Source: a virus. From it: DNA of 30,443 bases. The notes under the pieces were generated by a model, which saw nothing but the letters and a program-made list of their open reading frames with translations, did no database searches and had not been told where the DNA came from. Location: positions 1 through 30,443 of the IMG/VR virus record IMGVR_UViG_3300030117_007108; one strand, written 5' to 3'. The position numbers were made by a program, and so were the translations under genes. Below, piece by piece: positions 6,265-14,600 of the stretch (its first letter is position 1; the number at the start of each line of letters is the position of its first letter).

Positions 6265-7425
6265 ATGGCAGCATCAGCAGTTTTACAAATCGGAGCAAAA
6301 ATAGCATCAAAGTCTGCAGGTGCAATGAAGGGTGTCGCTAAAAGTAGTAAGAGATTGACAAAATCTGTACAAAAAAATATTAAAATTAAGAAAAGACTGA
6401 GAGCAACCTCTGAAAGGTTTCAAAAGTATAGAGAAGAGAAGAAAAAAAGACAGGAAAAAGAATCTCTATTAGAACAAGAAAAATCTCAAAAAAAGGGAGA
6501 GGGTCAAAAAACAAAAGGAACTTCTGGAAAAGGACCATTAGAAAGATTAATGTCACTCATTCAAATACTTTTGGTTGGATTTGTACTTAATAAATTACCT
6601 CAGATTATTGATTTTATTAAAAAAGTAATTAAAGTAATTCGTGATATTGTAGATAAATTTAAAGCATTTTTTGATGGTGTGATTGGATTTTTTAAATCTA
6701 TTGGTAAGGTTATTGGAAAAGCTTTTGATGTTATATCAAATTTAAATTTTAATGATATTGGAGATGTAATTAAGGGAGCATTTGGAAAACTAAAAGATGC
6801 ATTTACTAATATAAAAGACAAACTTTTAGATGGTGTTAAGAGTTTTCTTGGATTAAAGAAGAAAAAAGTAAAAAAAGAAATAAATCGAGAGTTGACAGAT
6901 AAAGATTTAAAGGATAAAGAACTTAAATCAAGTGTCAGTGATGTTCAAAAAACTATGGCATCAAAATCTGATGAATTTAATGATACAATAAAAACAATTG
7001 AAAAGGCAGGAACAGGTGTTGATATTGTCGGACCTGAAAATTCTAATTTAACTGAGCAAGTTCAATCAACTATCACCAAAGAAAGTGACGGAAAACCTAC
7101 AAATTTAAAAATGGAAGGATCTTCTAGTGGTAAATCAGGTAGTGGTAAGTTTACCATTATAAGAGAGGATGGATCCACAACAACTGACTTTAGGGAAATT
7201 AAAGCAGCAAAAGAGGCATATCAGTTAAATATAAGTAAACCTAAAAAAACAGTGAGCACGACCACAATCACACCAGAGAGGAAATCTAAAAATACTGTAA
7301 TGATTGTTGGAAACAAAGGTGGTCAGTCTCAATCACATGGAGGAATGAGATCTAAAGGTAAAACTAAGATTATAGTTCAAAAAGATAACAGTATTAAAGA
7401 TCAATTCGCCTTATCTCTATTTTAA
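6265..7425 (+). CDS. Putative tail structural protein related to the preceding one; tape-measure partner candidate
   Basis: 386 residues, no confident family. Residues 1-90 are strongly basic and helical (repeated Lys/Arg/Glu, coiled-coil-like). K89-K110 (KGPLERLMSLIQILLVGFVL then NK) aligns without a gap with K132-K153 of the previous protein, 10 identities in 22. It is followed by successive amphipathic helices (residues ~110-200, many Phe/Ile/Lys) and a charged, Ser/Thr/Gly-rich C-terminus ending in NSIKDQFALSLF. The ATG lies one base after the previous stop (TAATATG). Pore-like amphipathic helices and tandem position suggest a role inside the tail tube or in DNA delivery, but that is inference. 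Confidence 0.85.
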   Translation: MAASAVLQIGAKIASKSAGAMKGVAKSSKRLTKSVQKNIKIKKRLRATSERFQKYREEKKKRQEKESLLEQEKSQKKGEGQKTKGTSGKGPLERLMSLIQILLVGFVLNKLPQIIDFIKKVIKVIRDIVDKFKAFFDGVIGFFKSIGKVIGKAFDVISNLNFNDIGDVIKGAFGKLKDAFTNIKDKLLDGVKSFLGLKKKKVKKEINRELTDKDLKDKELKSSVSDVQKTMASKSDEFNDTIKTIEKAGTGVDIVGPENSNLTEQVQSTITKESDGKPTNLKMEGSSSGKSGSGKFTIIREDGSTTTDFREIKAAKEAYQLNISKPKKTVSTTTITPERKSKNTVMIVGNKGGQSQSHGGMRSKGKTKIIVQKDNSIKDQFALSLF

Positions 7426-7428
7426 CAT

Positions 7429-8769
7429 ATGTCAGCATCAGAAGCATCCAGTTTTGAAGAACTCATACTTGAGTCAAATGATCAAGAAAGAACAGTTGAT
7501 TTGAGATCAGGTGTTGTCAGTATTGATTATTATGAGGATATTCTCTCACCTACTGTGACTGCAAAAATAAGAGTCATAAACACAGGTGATAGTATTTCAC
7601 CCAAAGATACCATTGATCCAAAGAAAACGGATGGTGCAAAACAATCAATTTATAATGGACTTCCTCTAAGGGGTGGTGAGAGATTGTCGATGAAAATTAT
7701 AGATCAAGGAGAAACACAGGCAGGATCAGAAAAAACTGGACTTGATTTTTCATCAGATCCTAAAAAATATCTGTTTGTATCAAGTATTACCCAAGTTCTT
7801 CAAGAAGAACAGAGAGAAAGTTTTTTACTTAATTTAGTATCAAGAGAGGCAATCACAAACGAAACTACCAGAGTGATGAAAAGATACAATGGAACAATTA
7901 GTAATTCTGTAAATAAAATATTGAAAGATGTCTTAGTGGTAGATGAATCTAGATATACTGTGGAAAATACAAGAGGATCTTATAATTTTGTTGGTAATCT
8001 TAGAAAACCTTTTTCAACATTAATATCATTAGCATCTAAATCAGTTCCTGATGTTTCAAAAAATGCGACAGCTGGATTTGTATTTTTTCAAACTCAAGAT
8101 GGATTTAAATTTGCATCTATTGATTCTCTTATTAAAGAAAAGTCAAAGGCAACATATACCTACACAGATGTAAATGAAAGTTCAATAACTCGAAATAATG
8201 ATTACAAAATTCTACAGTACAGTGTAGACAAGAATCAAAACTTAATCGAAAACTTAAGAATGGGAACTTATTCATTTGTTAGATTGGCATTTAACCCTTT
8301 AAATTTTGTTTTTTCACAGACAAAATATAATTACGGAGCAAAAGAGGGTATAAAAAATCTTGGTAGAGATTTAGAGTTACCTAAAATATCTGATGATGCA
8401 ACTCAGACATTAGATCAACTTCCGACAAGAGTTGTATCTCAAATTGTTGATGTCGGTGCAACAGTGGGTGTATCCACCGATACTAATTATTCTCCTGAAG
8501 AATATCAAGGACAAAATATTGTTAGATATAATTTACTAATGACACAAAGTTTAAGTATGACTGTTCCTTGCAATACAGATTTAAGAGCTGGAGATGTTAT
8601 AACTTGTAGATTTCCTAAAATATCAAGAGAGGATTCTATTGAATTTGACCAAGAAACGGGTGGTAAATATTTAATAAAAGAATTATGTCATCATTTTGAG
8701 GCAAAAAGATCATTTACTTCTATGACATTAGTGAGAGATACATTTGGATTGACTGGAGACGAATCATGA
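7429..8769 (+). CDS. Baseplate central hub protein, gp27-type
   Basis: 446 residues; T4 gp27 is 391. gp27-type proteins form the trimeric ring that joins the spike to the tube. The N-terminus reads as a beta strand run (RTVDLRSGVVSIDYYEDILS then PTVTAKIRVINTG), as in hub proteins. The C-terminal part has the hub hallmark: TVPCNTDLRAGDVITCRFPK at about 375-397 followed at about 411-440 by GGKYLIKELCHHF and TSMTLVRDTFG. The last is the usual 'G.Y.I..v.H......tt.l.LvRD.fG' ending of contractile-tail hub domains. Placement directly before a gp5-type gene, overlapping it by ATGA, supports the assignment. Overall identity to T4 gp27 looks low, so no symbol is given. Confidence 0.75.
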   Translation: MSASEASSFEELILESNDQERTVDLRSGVVSIDYYEDILSPTVTAKIRVINTGDSISPKDTIDPKKTDGAKQSIYNGLPLRGGERLSMKIIDQGETQAGSEKTGLDFSSDPKKYLFVSSITQVLQEEQRESFLLNLVSREAITNETTRVMKRYNGTISNSVNKILKDVLVVDESRYTVENTRGSYNFVGNLRKPFSTLISLASKSVPDVSKNATAGFVFFQTQDGFKFASIDSLIKEKSKATYTYTDVNESSITRNNDYKILQYSVDKNQNLIENLRMGTYSFVRLAFNPLNFVFSQTKYNYGAKEGIKNLGRDLELPKISDDATQTLDQLPTRVVSQIVDVGATVGVSTDTNYSPEEYQGQNIVRYNLLMTQSLSMTVPCNTDLRAGDVITCRFPKISREDSIEFDQETGGKYLIKELCHHFEAKRSFTSMTLVRDTFGLTGDES

Positions 8770-11042
8770 TAGACGAATCATTACTTAAAACTAATTTTGT
8801 AGGAAAGGATGGTTTCCGTTGGTGGGTAGGTCAAATTGCACCATCAGCAGCACAAGGGGAACAACTTGCACCAAAAAAAGGAAGTAAAACATGGGGTAAT
8901 CGATTAAAGGTTCGTATCATGGGATATCATCCTTTTTCAAAGGCAGATTTGCCTGATGAAGATTTACCATGGGCTAATGTTATGCTTCCCTCTACATCAG
9001 GAACGGGAGGAGCAAATTTTGCAACATCTATCGAACTAAGACCAGGTGATGTTGTAATTGGATTTTTCCTTGATGGTGAAACCGCACAACAACCTATGAT
9101 ATTAGGATCTTTTGCAAGAACAAAAGGTATTGGAAAGGATCTACCCTCAGAATCAATTGGATTTATACCATTTACTGGATATAATGATAATATATCAGTT
9201 GTAAGTGGTACATTGAAAGAGGATGAATCTGGTGGCACAGACCCAGATTCACAAGAATCTCCTGTCACACGAAAAGTAGGTAAAGGTGAAGATAAAATAT
9301 CAGCATCATCTACTTTTGGAAAGTCAGAAATACCTGCTGATGCTTGTGCTGATAATTTTATAGGAAAAGTATCTGCAAGTCTGGATAATTTACTATCAGT
9401 TGCGAGTGAGAGCACAGATTTTTTATCTGATGTTGCGAACGTAACTAAAAAAATACAAAATTTATCAAATAGTGCAGTGTCAACAATGATGGAATCTTTG
9501 TATTCAGGTATGATTCCTGAACTTCAGGGAGGATTAGATTCATTGTATAATAAAGTATATGGAACTGTATTTGCAGCCACCCAAAATAGTGGTCTTGCAA
9601 AAATTGCAGGTATTGAAGCACAAAAATCACAAGTATCAAAAGTAAAATCACTTCAAGATGATCTTAACTGTTTGAGTGGTAAAGTCGTTAATGGATTAGG
9701 ACAAACAATTCGAGATATGATTACATCAGCTGTTTTTGAAGTGGTGGATACTGGAACATGTATTACTGAACAATTAGCTGGTTCACTATTAAATGGAATT
9801 ACAAATGATATATCATCGGCTCTTGATGCACCACTTGAGGGATTGAGTGATATTGTTCCAAAAAGTTTTAAAGTTCAAGATTTTCTTCGAAGTAGTTCTG
9901 ACGTATTTAAATCGATTGGTGGAGTATTGGATTGTAATCAAAGTGATGGTAAATGTGTGGGTCAAGTCAAAAAATTTACTCTTGGATACGGTGCTGCTAG
10001 AACATTCGATTTACAGGATGCTTATGATAATGTTTTAAAAAATATGAATATTGCAGACACACTTGGTGCCGATAGTGGTCCTTTAACAAAACCAGACTGT
10101 GCGACTAAAACTTTTTGTGGACCTCCCACTGTCAGTTTCTTTGGTGGTGATGGTATTGGTGGATTGGGTCGAGTTATATTAGGTGGTATCGTAGATAATA
10201 CAGAAGGATTATCTGATGTTACTGCGGATGTGAGTCGAACTGCAAGTATTATTGGTGTTGAGATTACAGATCCAGGTTCAACATACTTCACGACTCCTCC
10301 CGTTGTAAGTTTTGAAGATCCATGTAGACAAGGATATGGTGCAGTTGGAAGAGCCATTATTGATTATGATCCAAATTCAAATACTTATGGTCAAATTATC
10401 GGTGTAGATATGATTTCTGATGGAGAAAATTATCCGAGTGCAAATACTGATGATGTTATAAATTCTGACGAAACTCCTGTTGGTGTTATTGGAACTAAAG
10501 TAGTGGATGGTGGACAAGGATATGTTGATGCGTCTGCAGATGGATATAATTTGACGATTAACAATGGTGTAATCATATCTGCGACTCCAATAAATAATGT
10601 TAGAATTACTGAAATACCTAAAATTGTTGTGTCTTCATCTACAGGTGTCGGTGCACTTATCAAACCAATAATAGGTAGATTACCTCTTACTCCACAAGGT
10701 GATATAATTCAAGTCATAGATTGCGTAGGACCAGAAACTAATCAAATTGTGGGATATGTAAACGGTAAACCATATTATGGTCCTTATCATTTCCATCCTA
10801 AAACTGGTGAAAAAATGGTAGGTGCAGTTCACACTTCAGTGCCACATGAAATAATTTATGACACACCAGAGCAAAGTTTCACACCATCTGTTATAGGTGT
10901 CGCATCAACCACCACACAAGTAGACACTATAACGGATCAACCAACTATAACTTCAACATCAACCATGACAAATAATACATCAACGACTACACCACCAAGC
11001 ACTCCTCCATCAGGTGGTGGTGGATATGGAGGTGGTTACTAA
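8766..11042 (+). CDS. 5: gp5-type baseplate hub protein with OB fold, apparently without the lysozyme domain
   Basis: 758 residues. Residues ~17-120 form the gp5/VgrG-type OB fold: FRWWVGQIAP, then NRLKVRIMGYHPFSK, LPWANVMLPS and GDVVIGFFLDGETAQQPMIL, matching the T4 gp5 N-terminal domain. In T4 gp5 a lysozyme domain follows; here I find no lysozyme Glu-8aa-Asp catalytic pattern, but a long Ser/Asp/Leu-rich helical region (~190-420) and a beta-rich region with repeated 'G.GY/G..Y' turns (~480-640). Near the end a histidine motif appears (YYGPYHFHPKTGEK with His675, 677, then His689 and His694). The last residues are Thr/Ser/Pro rich and end GGGGYGGGY. The needle is encoded by the next gene, so T4 gp5 is divided between two proteins here. 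Start overlaps the gp27-type stop. Confidence 0.85.
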   Translation: MIDESLLKTNFVGKDGFRWWVGQIAPSAAQGEQLAPKKGSKTWGNRLKVRIMGYHPFSKADLPDEDLPWANVMLPSTSGTGGANFATSIELRPGDVVIGFFLDGETAQQPMILGSFARTKGIGKDLPSESIGFIPFTGYNDNISVVSGTLKEDESGGTDPDSQESPVTRKVGKGEDKISASSTFGKSEIPADACADNFIGKVSASLDNLLSVASESTDFLSDVANVTKKIQNLSNSAVSTMMESLYSGMIPELQGGLDSLYNKVYGTVFAATQNSGLAKIAGIEAQKSQVSKVKSLQDDLNCLSGKVVNGLGQTIRDMITSAVFEVVDTGTCITEQLAGSLLNGITNDISSALDAPLEGLSDIVPKSFKVQDFLRSSSDVFKSIGGVLDCNQSDGKCVGQVKKFTLGYGAARTFDLQDAYDNVLKNMNIADTLGADSGPLTKPDCATKTFCGPPTVSFFGGDGIGGLGRVILGGIVDNTEGLSDVTADVSRTASIIGVEITDPGSTYFTTPPVVSFEDPCRQGYGAVGRAIIDYDPNSNTYGQIIGVDMISDGENYPSANTDDVINSDETPVGVIGTKVVDGGQGYVDASADGYNLTINNGVIISATPINNVRITEIPKIVVSSSTGVGALIKPIIGRLPLTPQGDIIQVIDCVGPETNQIVGYVNGKPYYGPYHFHPKTGEKMVGAVHTSVPHEIIYDTPEQSFTPSVIGVASTTTQVDTITDQPTITSTSTMTNNTSTTTPPSTPPSGGGGYGGGY

Positions 11043-11638
11043 TGGCAGAAAAATCAAATCAAAATTGGGAAGCAAGAAGGATTGATAGTAAAGGTCCTAA
11101 GTTTCGACTTGATGTGAATAATCCACAGATGGGATCTGATGGTCCAAATACATATTTACAGTATGCTGTTACAGATAATAAGGATAAACAGTTTTCTGCT
11201 TTAAGTGAATCTGGAGTTTATCGACTTCATAATGAAAGAACAATTGAGGTGGTCGCAGGATCTAAGAATAGTGGTAGTGATACATCAGTTAAAATTAGTT
11301 CAGTCGAGGGAGATATTACAATAACCGTGATGGGTAATGGTCAGGTAAAAATTGCTGGAGGAAGTGTAATTGTTCAGGCAGATGAAGATATTGATTTAAA
11401 AGCTGGTCGAAACATAACTTTAAATGCTGCATCAACAGTGACTTTGAAAGGAACGAAAGTTCAAGCAAAAGGTCTTATTGGCAATTTGATTGAGAAAACT
11501 GCTGGTGGTTTTTTACAAAGAGTATTTAAAGGTAGTTATGTTGGTGAGGATTACCTTAAAAATCCTCCTGCAGGTGATAAATTTATATCTGGACCAGTTG
11601 TTTCTGGAACTGGAGATGTACCAGATTTAGGTAGATAG
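11042..11638 (+). CDS. Baseplate spike (needle) protein, gp5 C-terminal beta-helix equivalent
   Basis: 198 residues. The middle (residues ~75-145) is a run of short alternating strands separated by Gly, Asn and Asp: GDITITVMGNGQVKIAGGSV, then QADEDIDLKAGRNITLNAAS and TVTLKGTKVQAKG. This is the pattern of the intertwined trimeric beta-helix that makes the cell-puncturing needle in T4 gp5 and VgrG proteins. The N-terminal third begins with a Trp-containing adaptor and LDVNNPQMGSDGPNTYLQYA; the C-terminus is Gly/Pro-rich. Its ATG shares one base with the stop of the OB-fold gene (TAATG), consistent with equal production of the two halves of a gp5-like complex. Confidence 0.85.
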   Translation: MAEKSNQNWEARRIDSKGPKFRLDVNNPQMGSDGPNTYLQYAVTDNKDKQFSALSESGVYRLHNERTIEVVAGSKNSGSDTSVKISSVEGDITITVMGNGQVKIAGGSVIVQADEDIDLKAGRNITLNAASTVTLKGTKVQAKGLIGNLIEKTAGGFLQRVFKGSYVGEDYLKNPPAGDKFISGPVVSGTGDVPDLGR

Positions 11639-11646
11639 TGTAAATT

Positions 11647-14600
11647 ATGAGTTTAACTGATCTTGATAATTATGAAAGTCGAAAAGCAGATTTTGAAGCA
11701 TTTAAAGATACATTACCTAAAGAACCATCAGGTGATGTAAAAAAAGAATATTGTGTTGGTTGTTTTCAAAAAAGTGATTGGGAGTTCATTCATGCTGAGT
11801 TGATGAAGGATGGATCATTAGAGGATAATATACCGACGGATAAATGTGAGTGTGTAAATGATTGTCTTCAAAGTGATGTAAGAGGAATTTATCTATTAAC
11901 AGATACAGAAGCAATTGAACTTAGATCAAATTCAAAAGTAGATTATGTAAATGTCAATATATGTGCATATCCAGGAACTTATCAGAGTAACCCAGACGAT
12001 TTAGTAGAAGTTAGTCTAACCGATAGATATTCATCAAATGTAAAAAATCAACAAAAAATAACTAATACTTCTGGTGGTATTCGTGAAAATTTTAATTCTG
12101 ATAAATTGAATAGATGTTCAGCTCAATTATATCGACACTCGGCAAAAAAAAATCCTTGGGTGACATTAGGAGATCCAACATCCGTAGTTAATAGTAAATT
12201 ACCTCAATATGGAACAGGATTAGATGTTGATGTAATTGTATGTGATCAGGATATGTGGTTTGGGCATATTGAATTCTGCAATCCAAGTGCAATTACAAAT
12301 ATAAAAACTTATGATGCTTCACAAGGAGATGGTGTAGGGGGAAATGCTTCTACTGAAGCACCGAGTAATTACGTTGGTGGTAATGCTTTAAGAAGTGGAT
12401 TTTCATCGTCTTCCACAACTGGTATGTGTGACTTATTGGATTTAGTTTTAGATGCTCCTTATTATCTTGATTCTGCATGGTTTGAGGCAAGTCCTAGTAC
12501 AAGATTAACTACTCGTTGGGATGGAACAAAAGTTCCAGTTGAGTCTGTTGCAAAGGAATGGTGGTCTGATGCATCAAAAAGATCTGCTGCTTATGCAAGT
12601 ATAGGAACTGTGACTCCTGACTCAGGTGCTATTATAAATCAAACCACTCCATACGTTAGACTTTATGTTGGAGATACTGTCAACTTTAATATGTCAAATG
12701 TTGGCACTGAACACGCATTTTACATTAAAACAGCATTAACATCTGGAACTGGAGATCAGGTCACTACTCCAGCTGCCACAGGTCAAGGTGCTAATGGAAA
12801 CTCGACAACATCATGGACACCCAACACTGCAGGAGTTTATTATATTCGGTGTGCTAATCACTCTATGATTGGATATATTATTGTTAAAGATAATCCCTGC
12901 ACGGGCACGGGATCGACATCAACATTTGATATAACGATCACTGCACCTAACAGCAGTAATTGGTTTGCAAACGGACCACATAGAGGATCCTATAATAGGG
13001 ATAGATGTAATGGAACTAATAAAAGTTATAAAGGTGGAACTGGAAGCCATGGAACACCATGTGCTTCTCAGGCATACGGGAGACAGTATGGTTGGGCTTA
13101 TAATGCAAATAAATGGTTTTTAAATCTTTATGGATCAGGTGGTGTATATTTTGAAGTTGGTTTTGATTTACAAAAAATATTTCATCAGACTAAACCGACA
13201 CATCCAACTCATGGGAATAAAAATCCAACAATCTCTAGTAATAGTTGGGGGAGAAGATTTAGACCAAGTACGTTAGGATCAAGTGGTTACTATTTTTATC
13301 GACCTACTTCGATTGATGGCACTACAACTGGAGTTCAATATACCAGTTGGGATGCGGATGGTAACACTGACGGTACAGGAGGGACTGCTCCAAGATTCAT
13401 GACCAATCGAACTCTTGATCAGGGTGGTAGTGCTATCCAGTGTGAACCTGTAAGTGGATCAACTATGACTGCTGCAAATGAAATGACTGCAGCAGGAGTT
13501 ATTTTTGTATGTTCTGCTGGAAACCGTAATCAAAAGATGGTTAAAAGCACTCACTCAGATTATAATAATTACGTTGGTTCTGGTTCTAACAGTTCTTTAA
13601 GTTCAACACAATTTTTTGTTTCTTTTGATGGACTTACTTACCATAAAACTCTCAATAGGGGAGGTTTTCCATCTGCATTTAATAATTCAATTGTAATAGG
13701 AGCATTAGATGATGATTTTTCATCTGGGAAAGAGAGAAAAGTAAATTATAGTGGTAGTGGTGAATCTGTTGATCTTTATTCTGTTGCAGATGATACATTT
13801 GCAGCTTCTGATAATAGAACACTGAGTTCTCATTCTCGTTATGATTCTTTTTATACTTATAATTCTGTACAATCTCCTCGTAGTTACGATAGATATTTTA
13901 ATGGAACTAGTTCTGCCTGTCCAGTTGCAGTTGGTTTAATTGCCACAAAATTACAATATAATCGAACTTGGACTTCTGCAAATATTAAAAGTTGGTTATC
14001 ATCAATTGGTCAACAAGATACAAATGATTTTTATTATGGTAATGAATCAACCAGTGCAAATGATACAAATTGGTCTGATAAAAATAGTATACAGGGTGGA
14101 TTGGCAATTGTTCCTTTTGATACTGTTATTGATACAACTAATCCAACTTTAAGTAGTTCTTCTCCATCTAACGATGCTACAGGAGTCGCAATAGACACAA
14201 ATATTGTTCTTAATTTTTCCGAATCAGTAGATGTAGAAAGTGGAAATATTGTTATCTATAAGGCATCAGATGATTCCGTTATAGAAACGATTGACGTAAC
14301 AAGTGGTCAGGTTACGGGATCGGGAACTAGTCAGATAACAATAAACCCAAGCAGTGATTTAGCAAACGGCACAGTTTTTTATGTTCAAATTGCTACTACA
14401 GCCTTTGATGACGCTGGAGGTAATTCTTATGCAGGAATATCAGATAAAACAAGTTTAAGATTTACCACTGTGGCTGCTGATACCACTAATCCAACTTTAA
14501 GTAGTTCTGTTCCATCTAATAATGCTACAGAAGTCGCACTAAATGCGAACATCGTTCTTAATTTTTCTGAAGCAGTAGATGTAGAAAGTGGAAATATTGT

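Noticed and set aside
6240-6275. Possible frameshift joining the 452- and 386-residue genes
   Set aside because: No slippery heptamer is present near the stop and the second gene has its own ATG at a normal TAATATG junction.
13940-14152. A 70-codon open frame inside the protease gene
   Set aside because: Out-of-frame shadow of the S8 domain end, with no ribosome-binding site or recognisable motif.
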